NCBI RefSeq assembly: GCF_024519315.1
Contig: NZ_JANIIC010000008.1
Coordinates: 124,001-188,000 of the forward strand
Direction of reading: 5' to 3'
DNA length: 64,000 nt
DNA from: Streptomyces malaysiensis subsp. samsunensis
GTDB taxonomy: Bacteria > Actinomycetota > Actinomycetes > Streptomycetales > Streptomycetaceae
The translations under genes and the position numbers were made by a program. Below, in pieces: positions 34,862-43,667 of the stretch. The notes below the pieces were generated by a model. The model was not told the DNA's origin and searched no databases. It saw nothing but the letters and a program-made list of their open reading frames with translations. Each line of letters opens with the position of its first letter. The stretch's first letter is position 1.

Positions 34862-36421
34862 TCAGCACCGGCGTACGGCCAGGTCCACCGAGGCCGCGAC
34901 CCGGGCCGCGACGTCCTCCGCGTACACCGCGTCCGTCCGGTCGAAGGCCCGGCGGCTCGAGGTGCGCAGGAAGGTGACCACGCCGAGGGTGCGGCCGCGG
35001 CTGCGCAGCACCGCGCACAGGCCGTGCACCGCGCCCTCCGGCCATTTGCGGGCGGCCGCCCACTGGACCGCCGCCTGCTCGTCCGAGCGTCTGGTGCTCG
35101 CCCGTACCGAACCGCAGCGCTCGACCGCCTGGAGCGCCGGATGGCCCTCCGGGTAGGCGAGCGGGATGCCGCCCGGGACGACGGGCGGACAGGGGCCGGG
35201 GGTGCCGGTGGGCGTGGCCGCCGCCCGGACGAGGCGGATCCGGTCCGCCGGGGCGCCCGGCGGCGGGTCCAGGACCAGGTCGATCAGGGCGTGGTCGGCG
35301 AAGCCCGCCAGCGCGAAGTCCAGGTGGACCGAGGCCGCCTCCATGGGGTCCTCGCATTCGGCCGCCGCCCGCGCCGCCCGGTGCAGCTGATTGCCCCGGA
35401 AGCGCATCCGGGCGCTCTCCTGCTCCTGGCCCTTCACCTCCGTCGCGTCCTGGAAGATCCAGGCCACCCCGAGCGGCGCTGGCTCCTCGGTGAGCGGTGA
35501 GGCCAGCCGGAGGAAGCCGCTGCGCCAGCAGCGGCGCCGCGCCGCCGCGCCGGTCTCGCCGCGGTCGGCGCCCTCGCCGCGGACCGCCTCGTCGTCGTCG
35601 AGCAGTTCGTAGCGCACGCCCTCCACACCCTCGAAGCCGTCGGCCGCGTCCGCCCGGTCGGCGTCCCGCACCGTCACCCACAGCTCGGTGGGCGCCGGGG
35701 GCACGCCCTCGGCCAGGACGTGCTGCAACGCGGCCTCCGCCTCCTCGACGCCCTGGTCCAGGAAGTCGCCCAGCGGCCGGCCGGGCGCGGCCCTGCGGGT
35801 CGTGCGCAGCGCGCCCGCCGCGCTGGTATTGGCGACGGCCACCCGCAGATCCGCGTCGACCAGGACCACGTTCCACGACGCGTCCGCCAGCAGCGCCTCG
35901 CTCAGCGCGATCGACCGTTCCAGGTCGACCTGCGCGTGCACCTCGCTGAAGGCGCAGTACACCCCGGCCGGGCGGCCGTCCACGCCCGGCACCCGTGAGG
36001 ACTGCGTACGGACCAGGACCCGGCCGCCGTCCTTGGTCAGCAGCGCGAACTCGTGCACCCGGCGTCCTGTGGCGCCCATGGCCTCCGTAAGGCGCTCCTC
36101 GACGTCCCGCGCGTCCCCCGGCCGGGCCGCCCAGCCGCCCAGCCCCTTGCGGCCGACCGCCTCCGCCGCCGTCCAGCCGAGGATGCGCTCGGCCTCGTGG
36201 TTCCAGTGGGTGACCGTGCCGTCGGCGTCGAACGCGCACAGGGCGGCGTCCATCCCGTCGAGCAGCGCGGCGAGCAGTTCGGAGTCGGGCCGCTCGGGTC
36301 CGTCCGGGCGGTCGGGGCGGCCGGAGGCCGATGGGGCCGCGCCCGGCTGGCCCGGGACTCCCCGCGAGGACTGGGCGGAAGGCGCCGGCTGTGCGGATTC
36401 GGACCGTTGTGAAGCGCTCAC
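34862..36421 (-). CDS. PAS/GAF-type sensory protein without a visible kinase domain
   Basis: The GTG at 36421 follows GGGGTG and gives 519 residues. After a Ser/Pro-rich start, a PAS domain is visible at about 45-160 (LLDGMDAALCAFDADGTVTHWN, AERILGWTAAEAVGRKG, and the PAC-like VRTQSSRVPGVDGRPAGVY). A second PAS-like region (about 165-345; WNVVLVDADLRVAVAN) carries a diverged insert, and a GAF-like region fills about 350-519. No histidine kinase, GGDEF or phosphatase motif is seen. It probably binds a small ligand or flavin and passes the signal to a partner. It lies opposite the 12-codon micro-gene start region. Confidence 0.85.
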   Translation of the reverse strand: MSASQRSESAQPAPSAQSSRGVPGQPGAAPSASGRPDRPDGPERPDSELLAALLDGMDAALCAFDADGTVTHWNHEAERILGWTAAEAVGRKGLGGWAARPGDARDVEERLTEAMGATGRRVHEFALLTKDGGRVLVRTQSSRVPGVDGRPAGVYCAFSEVHAQVDLERSIALSEALLADASWNVVLVDADLRVAVANTSAAGALRTTRRAAPGRPLGDFLDQGVEEAEAALQHVLAEGVPPAPTELWVTVRDADRADAADGFEGVEGVRYELLDDDEAVRGEGADRGETGAAARRRCWRSGFLRLASPLTEEPAPLGVAWIFQDATEVKGQEQESARMRFRGNQLHRAARAAAECEDPMEAASVHLDFALAGFADHALIDLVLDPPPGAPADRIRLVRAAATPTGTPGPCPPVVPGGIPLAYPEGHPALQAVERCGSVRASTRRSDEQAAVQWAAARKWPEGAVHGLCAVLRSRGRTLGVVTFLRTSSRRAFDRTDAVYAEDVAARVAASVDLAVRRC

Positions 36422-36597
36422 CTGACACCCCTTGCTGGACGTGGCTGTCTGTGGTGGGGCACGTCGGACATTGAACTCGAACGTGACACGCGCCACACCG
36501 CATTCGTCGAAATCGTTGCCTCACGGAAATTCGCTTGTGTGTGGCACGAGGGGGTTCTTAGGCTGTGCGGTACACGAGAAGGGAGGTGGTTCGGCAG

Positions 36598-36636
36598 ATG
36601 TATGAAATCCGGACGCGTGAGGTGACTGCGGGCTAG
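36598..36636 (+). CDS. Candidate 12-residue micro-ORF with strong Shine-Dalgarno
   Basis: The reading frame encodes MYEIRTREVTAG and then a stop. GGGAGGTGG at 36581-36589 lies eight bases before the ATG, a much better ribosome site than most full-length genes here. The peptide has no signal or membrane sequence. It is followed at once by two stem structures (GTCCG/CGGAC at 36639-36670 with an inner GCGC-TCA-GCGC hairpin; CGCAC/GTGCG at 36674-36690) and a palindrome with T-rich tail near 36778-36800. No long gene follows on this strand. It could be a leader peptide of a small RNA or a functional micropeptide. Confidence 0.5.
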   Translation: MYEIRTREVTAG

Positions 36637-36717
36637 TCGTCCGTCGTCGCGCTCAGCGCATTCGCCGGACAGGCGCACGAGACATGTGCGTGGCCGGCCA
36701 ATCCCAAGCAGTCACCC

Positions 36718-36800
36718 GACCCGCGGGTCGCCGGTACGTCCGACCGGCCCCCTTCCGCCTCAGGGCGTCAGGGGAGAGACCCGCGGGTCGTCTGCTTTTC
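36718..36800 (+). terminator. Paired GACCCGCGGGTC palindromes, second followed by a T-rich run
   Basis: The 12-bp palindrome GACCCGCGGGTC occurs at 36718-36729 and exactly again at 36778-36789. The second is followed by GTCTGCTTTTCC, resembling a terminator for a transcript starting upstream of 36598. Confidence 0.55.
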
Positions 36801-36806
36801 CGGGGG

Positions 36807-36842
36807 CTCTCAGGGCTCTTGAGGTTCTCAGGGCTCTTGCGG
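36807..36842. repeat. 18-bp tandem repeat
   Basis: CTCTCAGGGCTCTTGAGG (36807) is followed directly by TTCTCAGGGCTCTTGCGG (36825) and a degenerate third unit (TCTCTTCAGGG). It lies downstream of the micro-ORF and before pdxH. Confidence 0.85.
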
Positions 36843-36901
36843 TCTCTTCAGGGCCTTACGGGCGCCAGTGTTCCCGGCGCCCGCACGCCCCGGTGCCGCC
36901 C

Positions 36902-37618
36902 TTACGGGTACAGCCGCTCCACCCGCCAGCCCGCGCCCTCCTGATCGGGCAGCCGGACGTACCGCAGCCGGTCGTGCAGCCGGTTCTCCCGGCCCTGCCA
37001 GAACTCCACCGCCTCCGGCACCACCCGGAACCCGCCCCACTCCGGCGGCACCGGCACCTGCTCCCCCGGCGGATAGCGGTCCGCCAGCTCCCCGTACGAG
37101 CGGTCCAGCTCCTCCCGCGAGCCCACCACCGAGGACTGCGAGCTCGCCCACGCGCCCAGCTGTGAGCCGTGCGGCCGGGTGCGGAAGTACGCCGCAGTCT
37201 CGTCCCGTCCGGTGCGCCGGGCGATGCCCGTCACGATCACCTGCCGGGCGATGGGATGCCAGGGGAAGAGCAGCGCGATATGCGGGTTCTCGCCCAGCTC
37301 ACGGCCCTTACGGGAGCCGTAGTTGGTGTAGAAGACGAAGCCGCGCTCGTCGAAGCTCTTCATCAGGACGGTGCGGGAGCTGGGGCGGCCCGCCGCGTCG
37401 GCAGTCGAGACGACCATGGCGTTCGGTTCGAAGAGACCGCTGCCGACCGCGTCCTCGAACCACCGGGTGAACTGCCGGAACGGATCACCCGCGAGATCCG
37501 CCTCGTCGAAGCCGGCCGCGCGGTAGTGCTCGCGCATGGCGGCCGGGTCGTACGTACGCGCGAAGGAAGCCGAGGGCTCCGAGTCAACGTGAGGCACGGG
37601 CATATCTTGCAACATCAT
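36902..37618 (-). CDS. pdxH: Pyridoxamine 5'-phosphate oxidase
   Basis: The start is placed at the ATG at 37618 (238 residues); in-frame ATGs at 37615 and 37603 are equally possible, and longer frames are unlikely. The FMN-binding split-barrel motifs are present: [23 protein letters not shown] (about 65-87), [26 protein letters not shown], and the C-terminal [17 protein letters not shown] (about 205-221), which binds PLP. It oxidises pyridoxine- or pyridoxamine-phosphate to pyridoxal 5'-phosphate with FMN and O2. PLP is needed by serC, also in this window. It is divergent from the citrate synthase gene. Confidence 0.95.
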   Translation of the reverse strand: MMLQDMPVPHVDSEPSASFARTYDPAAMREHYRAAGFDEADLAGDPFRQFTRWFEDAVGSGLFEPNAMVVSTADAAGRPSSRTVLMKSFDERGFVFYTNYGSRKGRELGENPHIALLFPWHPIARQVIVTGIARRTGRDETAAYFRTRPHGSQLGAWASSQSSVVGSREELDRSYGELADRYPPGEQVPVPPEWGGFRVVPEAVEFWQGRENRLHDRLRYVRLPDQEGAGWRVERLYP

Positions 37619-37953
37619 CGGTCCGTCGCACGGGCGGCCCCGGAAGAGTGATCTCCATCCCCCGCCCCGGCACCCGGTAACCCTTCCCCGACGCGTGCGG
37701 GATGTGCCACTTCTCACGCTTCCCCGTGGGCAGCGCACCGACCAGACTGAGGCGGACCACGCGCCCGTGGGCGCCTGGCAGGCACCACCCCCCCGTGTCC
37801 CGGAGGTCACTCCCCGCCGCGGTTGGGTGACCACCACCCGCACGGGGCACATCACGGAGTGACCGGTACGGACCGCGAGCCGTGTCAGGCGGCCGCGGAA
37901 CCGTTCCGGCACCGTCCGCCGCCGACCGCCGTCCCGCAATGAGGAGCCGCCTG
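37619..37953. promoter_or_regulatory. 335-bp divergent spacer between pdxH and citrate synthase
   Basis: No gene is visible. It must hold both promoters, but I see no clear -10/-35 pair or palindrome. AATGAGGAGCC immediately before 37954 is the citrate synthase ribosome site. Confidence 0.5.
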
Positions 37954-39057
37954 ATGTCCGACTTCGTACCCGGACTCGAAGGAGTCGTCGCGTTCGAGAC
38001 GGAGATCGCCGAACCCGACAAGGAAGGCGGCGCGCTCCGCTACCGAGGTGTGGACATCGAGGACCTGGTGGGTCATGTCTCCTTCGGGAACGTCTGGGGT
38101 CTGCTGGTCGACGGCGCCTTCAACCCTGGGCTTCCGGCCGCCGAGCCCTTCCCCATCCCGGTCCACTCCGGGGACGTCCGGGTCGATGTGCAGTCCGCGC
38201 TGGCCATGCTCGCACCCGTCTGGGGTCTCAAACCGCTGCTGGACATCGACGCGGAGCAGGCCCGTGAGGACCTGGCGCGCGCGGCCGTGATGGCCCTGTC
38301 CTATGTCGCCCAGTCGGCCCGCGGCCAGGGGAAGCCGATGGTGCCGCAGCGGGAGATCGACAAGGCCGGGACCATCGTGGAGCGCTTCATGCGGCGCTGG
38401 CGCGGTGAACCGGACCCCAAGCATGTCGCCGCCGTCGACGCCTACTGGACCTCCGCGGCCGAGCACGGGATGAACGCCTCCACCTTCACCGCCCGCGTCA
38501 TCGCCTCCACCGGCGCCGATGTCGCCGCCGCGCTCTCCGGCGCGGTGGGCGCCATGTCGGGGCCGCTGCACGGCGGCGCGCCCTCCCGGGTGCTCGGCAT
38601 GATCGAGGAGATCGAGCGCACCGGGGACGCCACCCGCTACGTCAAGCAGGCGCTCGACCGGGGCGAGCGGCTGATGGGCTTCGGCCACCGCGTCTACCGC
38701 GCGGAGGACCCGCGGGCGCGGGTGCTGCGGCGCACCGCCAAGGAGCTGGGCGCACCGCGCTTCGAGGTCGCCGAGGCGCTGGAGCGCGCCGCCCTGGACG
38801 AACTGCACAGCCGCAGGCCGGACCGGGTGCTGGCGACGAACGTGGAGTTCTGGGCGGCCATCGTGCTGGACTTCGCCGAGGTCCCGGCGCCCATGTTCAC
38901 CTCGATGTTCACCTGCGCCCGTACGGCGGGCTGGAGCGCGCACATCCTGGAGCAGAAGCGGACCGGCCGGCTGGTGCGGCCTTCGGCCCGGTACATCGGC
39001 CCCGGCGCGCGCAGCCCGCACGACATCGACGGCTACGGGAGCACCGCCTCGCGGTAG
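37954..39057 (+). CDS. Citrate synthase
   Basis: The ATG at 37954 follows GAGGAGCC and gives 367 residues; an in-frame ATG at 37882 lacks a ribosome site. Catalytic motifs are SGPLHGGA (about 209-216; first active-site His), [13 protein letters not shown] (about 247-259; second His) and the CoA/citrate segment [16 protein letters not shown] (about 316-331), with Arg residues for citrate binding. It condenses oxaloacetate and acetyl-CoA in the TCA cycle. Streptomyces have more than one citrate synthase; whether this is the main one or a 2-methylcitrate synthase is unclear. The next gene on the opposite strand ends 1 bp away. Confidence 0.93.
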   Translation: MSDFVPGLEGVVAFETEIAEPDKEGGALRYRGVDIEDLVGHVSFGNVWGLLVDGAFNPGLPAAEPFPIPVHSGDVRVDVQSALAMLAPVWGLKPLLDIDAEQAREDLARAAVMALSYVAQSARGQGKPMVPQREIDKAGTIVERFMRRWRGEPDPKHVAAVDAYWTSAAEHGMNASTFTARVIASTGADVAAALSGAVGAMSGPLHGGAPSRVLGMIEEIERTGDATRYVKQALDRGERLMGFGHRVYRAEDPRARVLRRTAKELGAPRFEVAEALERAALDELHSRRPDRVLATNVEFWAAIVLDFAEVPAPMFTSMFTCARTAGWSAHILEQKRTGRLVRPSARYIGPGARSPHDIDGYGSTASR

Positions 39058-39058
39058 C

Positions 39059-39694
39059 TCAGGAGACGGCCCGGGAGGGGTGGCCGGGGTCCTGGGCGGC
39101 CAGGATCCCCTCCAGGATCCCCGCCCACTGGGCCACCACCCGCTCCCGGCGATGGCCGTCGTCCGTCAGCAGATTGGCCAGGCCCAGGCCGCGGCCCATG
39201 TCGAGCAGGCCCTGGACGGCCTCCCGGACGCCGGGCACCGACTCGTCGGCGCCCAGCAGCTCCACCGCCATCCGGTGCGTCTCCCGGCCGATCTTCGCCT
39301 CCAGGGCGGCCACCCGGGCGCCCAGCTGCTCCTCGTACGAGGCCGCCACCCACAGCTGGAGGGCGGCCCGGAAGAGCGGGCCGGTGTAGAGGGCGATCAG
39401 CGCCTCGACCACCACGCGGACGCGGCCCTCCCCGCGCGGGGCGGAGAGGGCGCGCAGCTCCGCCGAGCGCTCCTCCGCGACGTGCTCGACGGCGGCCGTG
39501 AAGAGGTCCTCGCGAGTCGGGAAGTGGTGCTGGGCCGCGCCCCGCGACACCCCGGCCCGCTCGGCGACCACCGCGACCGTGGAACCGCTCCAGCCGCGCT
39601 CGGCGAGGCAGGCCACGGCGGCCTCCAGCAGCCGCCTGCGGGTCGCGCGGCTGCGGTCCTGCTTGGGGTCGCGCAGCGCGGTACGGGGGGTCAT
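39059..39694 (-). CDS. TetR-family transcriptional regulator
   Basis: The ATG at 39694 overlaps the enoyl-CoA hydratase stop (ATGA). The 211-residue protein has an N-terminal helix-turn-helix (STVAVVAERAGVSRGAAQHHF, about 34-54) and an all-helical ligand domain (VEALIALYTGPLF and later helices). It is the last gene of the minus-strand acyl-CoA operon, so it probably represses that operon in response to an acyl-CoA or acid ligand, binding the palindrome near 50483. It ends 1 bp from the convergent citrate synthase gene. Confidence 0.92.
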   Translation of the reverse strand: MTPRTALRDPKQDRSRATRRRLLEAAVACLAERGWSGSTVAVVAERAGVSRGAAQHHFPTREDLFTAAVEHVAEERSAELRALSAPRGEGRVRVVVEALIALYTGPLFRAALQLWVAASYEEQLGARVAALEAKIGRETHRMAVELLGADESVPGVREAVQGLLDMGRGLGLANLLTDDGHRRERVVAQWAGILEGILAAQDPGHPSRAVS

Positions 39695-40755
39695 CGGGAC
39701 GCCCCCGCGGCGCCCGTGTCCCCGGCGGCCGTCGTCTCCGGTGCCGTCCCCGCGGACGGTCCCGCCCCGGCGTCCGCCGCCTCCCGTATCCACACCGGCT
39801 CCCGCCGTTCCAGGAACGCCGTCATGCCCTCGCGGGCCTCCTCGGAGGCGAAGAGGCGGGCCGACAGCGCGGCCAGCGGTTCGCCGTCCCGGTCGAAGGC
39901 GCCCAGCACATCGGCGGTCACCAGCCGCTTGGACTCGGCCAGGCCCTGCGGGGAGCCCCGGCGCAGCCCGTCGAGGACGGGCGCCAGCGCCTCGTCCGCG
40001 TCGCCCTCCGGGTCCGCGATCGTCACCAGCCCTATCCGGGCCGCCTCGGCGGCGTCGAACCGCTCACCCGTCAGGTAGTAGCGGGCCGCCGCGCGCCGGT
40101 CCAGCCGGGGCAGCAGCGGTATCGAGATGACGGCCGGGGCGAGGCCGAGCCGCGCCTCGGTGAAGGCGAAGCTGGCGCCGCGCCCGGCCGCCGAGATGTC
40201 ACAGGCTCCGAGCAGCCCGAGCCCACCGGCCCGCACATGCCCGGTGACCCGGGCGACCACCGGCTTGGGCAGCTCCACGATCGACCGCAACAGCGCCACC
40301 AGGCCGGACGTCCCCGAAGCCGAGGGCGGTTCGCTCAGGTCCGCGCCCGCGCAGAAGGTGGTGCCGGTGTGCGTGAGCAGCACCGCCCGGACGCGGTCGT
40401 CCCGCCCGGCCGCCGCCAGCGCCTCGCGCAACTCGGCGACCAGGCGCGCCGAGAGGGCGTTGCGGTTGTGCGGCGAGTCCAGGGTGAGGGTGGCGATACC
40501 GCGCGCGAAGGTGGCCCGTACGAGCGGCAGAGGTGCGCGGAACGTGGGGTGCCCCTCGGTCGCGGGATCCCCGGTCGGCAGCCTCCCGGCGGAGCCTCCG
40601 CTCAGCGACCCCCCGGCGGTGGGCCCCCCGGTCGCGGAATCTCCGGTCGCCGGGACATCGGTCTTACGGCCATCGGTCAGCGGGCAGTCTGTCGTGGGAC
40701 CGTCTGTCGTGGGGCCGTCGGTCATGGGGCCGTCGGTCATGGGGCCGTCGGTCAT
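39691..40755 (-). CDS. Enoyl-CoA hydratase/isomerase-family protein with repeated N-terminus
   Basis: The 354-residue product has the crotonase core: TLDSPHNRNALSARL (about 92-106), the oxyanion-hole motif CAGADLS and GHVRAGGLGLLGACD, then FAFTEARLGLAPAV. It should hydrate enoyl-CoA (AtuE/LiuC-like role). The first ~60 residues are Thr/Gly/Asp-rich. They start with three MTDGP units and continue with TTDGP variants, encoded by a 15-bp repeat, so the true start could be any of three ATGs (40755, 40740, 40725). The stop of the upstream ligase gene overlaps the first ATG. Confidence 0.88.
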   Translation of the reverse strand: MTDGPMTDGPMTDGPTTDGPTTDCPLTDGRKTDVPATGDSATGGPTAGGSLSGGSAGRLPTGDPATEGHPTFRAPLPLVRATFARGIATLTLDSPHNRNALSARLVAELREALAAAGRDDRVRAVLLTHTGTTFCAGADLSEPPSASGTSGLVALLRSIVELPKPVVARVTGHVRAGGLGLLGACDISAAGRGASFAFTEARLGLAPAVISIPLLPRLDRRAAARYYLTGERFDAAEAARIGLVTIADPEGDADEALAPVLDGLRRGSPQGLAESKRLVTADVLGAFDRDGEPLAALSARLFASEEAREGMTAFLERREPVWIREAADAGAGPSAGTAPETTAAGDTGAAGASR

Positions 40756-40758
40756 GGG
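40684..40758. repeat. 15-bp tandem repeat covering a start codon
   Basis: About five units of GGGGCCGTC(G/T)GTC(A/G)T on the plus strand encode MTDGP/TTDGP at the start of the enoyl-CoA hydratase gene. The outermost unit holds the ATGA overlap with the ligase stop. Confidence 0.95.
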
Positions 40759-42335
40759 GCGGTCGAGCTCCTTTCCCTGGCGCGCAGTTCACGCCTGAGG
40801 ATCTTGCCGGTGGCCGAGCGCGGCACGGCGTCCGTGAACTCCACACGCCGCACCTTCTTGTACGGGGCCACCTGCCCGGCAACGTACGCGATGAGGTCGT
40901 CCGCCGAGACCCGGGCCCCGGGCCTGGGCACCACATACGCCTTGGGGATCTCATTGCCCGCCCCGTCCGTCACCCCGATCACGGCGGCGTCGGCGACGGC
41001 CTCATGGGCGAGCAGTACGGCCTCCAGATCGGCCGGGGCGACCTGATAGCCCTTGTACTTGATGAGCTCCTTCACCCGGTCCACCACATACAGCCAGCCG
41101 TCCGCGTCCACATGCCCGACATCGCCGGTGTGCAGCCAGCCCTCGGCGTCGATCAGCGCGTCGGTGTCCTCGGGGCGGCCCAGGTAGCCCTTCATCACCT
41201 GCGGTCCGCGGATGACGATCTCGCCGTCCTCGCCCACGGCCAGGTCCTCGCCGGTCTCCGGGTCCACGATGCGCATCTCGGTGCTCGGGAGGAGCTTTCC
41301 GACGGTCCCCGGCGGTGCGTTCTTCGCGTCGCGCGGCACCAGATGGCAGCCCGGTGACAGCTCCGTCATCCCGAACGCCTGGAGCAGCGGCGGTACGCCG
41401 AGCCGCCGGGCGCACGCCTCCGCGAGCCGGGCGTCCAGCGGGGCCGCGGCGCTCAGCACGTACCGCACCGACGACAGGTCATGGCCGTCCACCGCCGGGT
41501 GCTTGGCCAGCGCGAGCACGATCGGCGGGGCCACATAGAGCGCCTGGGCGCGGTGCTTCTCGATCGCGGCGAGGAAGGTGTCGAGTTCGAAGCGGGGCAG
41601 CACGATCACCGTGCCGCCGTTGCGGAGGGGTGCGTTCATGAGCGCCGTAAGGCCGTAGCTGTGGAAGAACGGCAGGACGGCCAGCACCCGCTCCCCCGGC
41701 CGGCTGGGCACCAGCGTCTCCACCTGCGCGAGGTTGGTGGCCACGCTGCGGTGGGTGAGCATCACGCCCTTGGGGGTGCCGGTGGTGCCGGAGGAGTACG
41801 GCAGCACCGCGATGTCCTCGGCCGGGTCGATCTCCACCACCGGCTCGGGCGCGGTGCTCCCCAGCATGGAGCGCAGCGAGCGATGGCCGCTCGCCTCGTC
41901 GCAGACGAAGATCTCCCGTATCCCGCCCGCCCGTTCGGCCGCCTGCCGGGCCACGCCCAGCAGCGCCGAGACGGTGATGACCCACGACGCGGCCGCGTCC
42001 CGCAGCTGCTTGGCGAACTCCTCCGGCGTCGCCAGCGGATGCACCGTGGTGACCGCGGCCCCGGTGCGGGTGGCGCCGTAGAACGCCGGCGGGTACATGA
42101 TCGAGTTGGGGCTGTGCAGGGCCACCACATCGCCCTTGCGCACCCCCGCCTCGGCCAGCGCGGCCCCGATCCGGCGCGAGGCGCGGTCCAGCTCGGCATA
42201 GCTCAGGGCCGCCCCGGTCACGCCGTCCACCAGCGCGGCCAGATCGCCGAACTCCTCGGCCGCGCGGGCCAGTACGGCGTCGTGGATGGGCAGATCGACG
42301 GGCGGGACATCGGGATACTCGCTGCGCAGCACCAT
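40752..42335 (-). CDS. AMP-forming acyl/aryl-CoA ligase (4-coumarate:CoA ligase-like)
   Basis: The ATG at 42335 follows GAGGGGAA and gives 527 residues. Adenylation motifs are YSSGTTGTPKGV (A3 loop), the A5 region with GMTELSPGCH, WLHTGDVGHVD, and the C-terminal hinge/catalytic-Lys segment PRSATGKILRREL. It activates a carboxylic acid to its CoA ester through an acyl-AMP. It closely resembles the enzyme described in S. coelicolor as cinnamate/4-coumarate:CoA ligase (SCO4383). Its place in an atu-like operon leaves open that the true substrate is a terpenoid or branched acid. Confidence 0.92.
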   Translation of the reverse strand: MVLRSEYPDVPPVDLPIHDAVLARAAEEFGDLAALVDGVTGAALSYAELDRASRRIGAALAEAGVRKGDVVALHSPNSIMYPPAFYGATRTGAAVTTVHPLATPEEFAKQLRDAAASWVITVSALLGVARQAAERAGGIREIFVCDEASGHRSLRSMLGSTAPEPVVEIDPAEDIAVLPYSSGTTGTPKGVMLTHRSVATNLAQVETLVPSRPGERVLAVLPFFHSYGLTALMNAPLRNGGTVIVLPRFELDTFLAAIEKHRAQALYVAPPIVLALAKHPAVDGHDLSSVRYVLSAAAPLDARLAEACARRLGVPPLLQAFGMTELSPGCHLVPRDAKNAPPGTVGKLLPSTEMRIVDPETGEDLAVGEDGEIVIRGPQVMKGYLGRPEDTDALIDAEGWLHTGDVGHVDADGWLYVVDRVKELIKYKGYQVAPADLEAVLLAHEAVADAAVIGVTDGAGNEIPKAYVVPRPGARVSADDLIAYVAGQVAPYKKVRRVEFTDAVPRSATGKILRRELRARERSSTAP

Positions 42336-42421
42336 GGCCGTTCCCCTCAGCTCGATGGACCTACCTGTCCGTTCTGCCCCCTCCACGAGGTCCGTACGAC
42401 CGCGGTGGGCCGGGCGCCCGC

Positions 42422-43582
42422 TCAGTACGACTTCGGCAGGCCCAGGGTCTGGTGGGAGACGTAGTTGAGGATCATCTCCCGGCTGACGGGGGCGATCCGG
42501 GCCACCCGGGCGGCCGTGATCAGCCGCGCCAGCCCGTACTCGGCGGTCAGGCCGTTGCCGCCGAGGGTGTGCACGGCCTGGTCCACCGCCTTCACCGCCG
42601 CCTCACCGGCCGCGTACTTGGCCATGTTGGCGGCCTCGCCCGCGCTCGCGTCATCGCCCGCGTCGTACAGGTACGCCGCCTTCGCCATCATCAGCCGGGC
42701 CAGCTCCAGCTCGATATGGGCCTGGGCAAGGGGGTGGGCCACCGCCTGGTGGGCGCCTATGGGCTCCTTCCACACCTGGCGGGTACGGGCGTAGTCCACG
42801 GCCTTGTCGAGCGCGTAGCGGCCCATCCCCAGCGCGAACGCCGCCGTCATGATGCGCTCCGGGTTGAGCCCCGCGAACAGCTGGAGCAGCCCGGCGTCCT
42901 CGTCGCCCACCAGCGCGTCGGCGGGCAGCCGCACATCGTCGATCACCAGCTCGAACTGCTTCTCCGCCGCGGACAGTTCCATGGGGATGTGGTGGTAAGA
43001 GAAGCCGTGGGTCTCGCGCGGGACGATGAACAGGCAGGGCTTGAGCTTCCCGGTCCTGGCGTCCTCGGTGCGGCCGACGACCAGGATCGCGTCCGCGGTG
43101 TCCACACCGGTGATGAAGACCTTACGGCCGTTGAGTATCCAGCCGCCGTCCTCCTCCCGGCGGGCGGTGGTGGTGATGCGGTGCGAATTGGACCCGGCGT
43201 CGGGCTCGGTGATGCCGAAGGCCATAGTGATGCTGCCGTCGGCCAGACCGGGCAGCCAGCGCTCCTTCTGCCCGGCGGTGCCGAACCGGGCGATGACGGT
43301 GCCGCAGATGGCGGGCGAGACGACCAGCATGAGCAGCGGGCAGCCCGCTGCGCCCAGCTCCTCCAGGACGATGGACAGCTCGGTGATGCCGCCGCCCCCG
43401 CCGCCGTACTCCTCGGGGAGGTTGACGCCGAGATAGCCCAGTTTGCCTGCCTCGGCCCACAGTTCGGGGATGCCCTCGCCCTCCTGCGGGCCGCCCGGGG
43501 CGTGCCCCTTGGCGAAGGACGACACCGCGGCGCGTAGCGCCACGCGCTCCGGGGTGTCCACCGGCGTGTGCGGGCTGGTCAT
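42422..43582 (-). CDS. Acyl-CoA dehydrogenase
   Basis: The 386-residue flavoenzyme shows the family blocks ITMAFGITEPDAGSN (about 113-127), GGWILNGRKVFITGVD, the C-terminal helix ELARLMMAKAAYLYDAG and the FAD/acyl segment VDQAVHTLGGNGLTAEYGLARL. It oxidises an acyl-CoA to the 2,3-enoyl-CoA with FAD and passes electrons to ETF. It is downstream of the carboxylase alpha gene (85 bp) and upstream of the ligase gene. It fits an AtuD/LiuA-like dehydrogenation step before carboxylation. Confidence 0.93.
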   Translation of the reverse strand: MTSPHTPVDTPERVALRAAVSSFAKGHAPGGPQEGEGIPELWAEAGKLGYLGVNLPEEYGGGGGGITELSIVLEELGAAGCPLLMLVVSPAICGTVIARFGTAGQKERWLPGLADGSITMAFGITEPDAGSNSHRITTTARREEDGGWILNGRKVFITGVDTADAILVVGRTEDARTGKLKPCLFIVPRETHGFSYHHIPMELSAAEKQFELVIDDVRLPADALVGDEDAGLLQLFAGLNPERIMTAAFALGMGRYALDKAVDYARTRQVWKEPIGAHQAVAHPLAQAHIELELARLMMAKAAYLYDAGDDASAGEAANMAKYAAGEAAVKAVDQAVHTLGGNGLTAEYGLARLITAARVARIAPVSREMILNYVSHQTLGLPKSY

Positions 43583-43667
43583 GGACGGCTCCTCCCACTT
43601 GCGATGCGTTGCGCGGGCCGCGCTGTGCCGCGCGGCCCGGACGGTCCGTGCGATGTGCGGGACTTCG

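Noticed and set aside
33024..36524. Single long minus-strand frame joining the iron regulator to upstream sequence
   Set aside because: The frame runs antisense through the SIS gene and in another frame through the PAS gene; the regulator alone, from the ATG at 33716, matches the DtxR family length and numbering.
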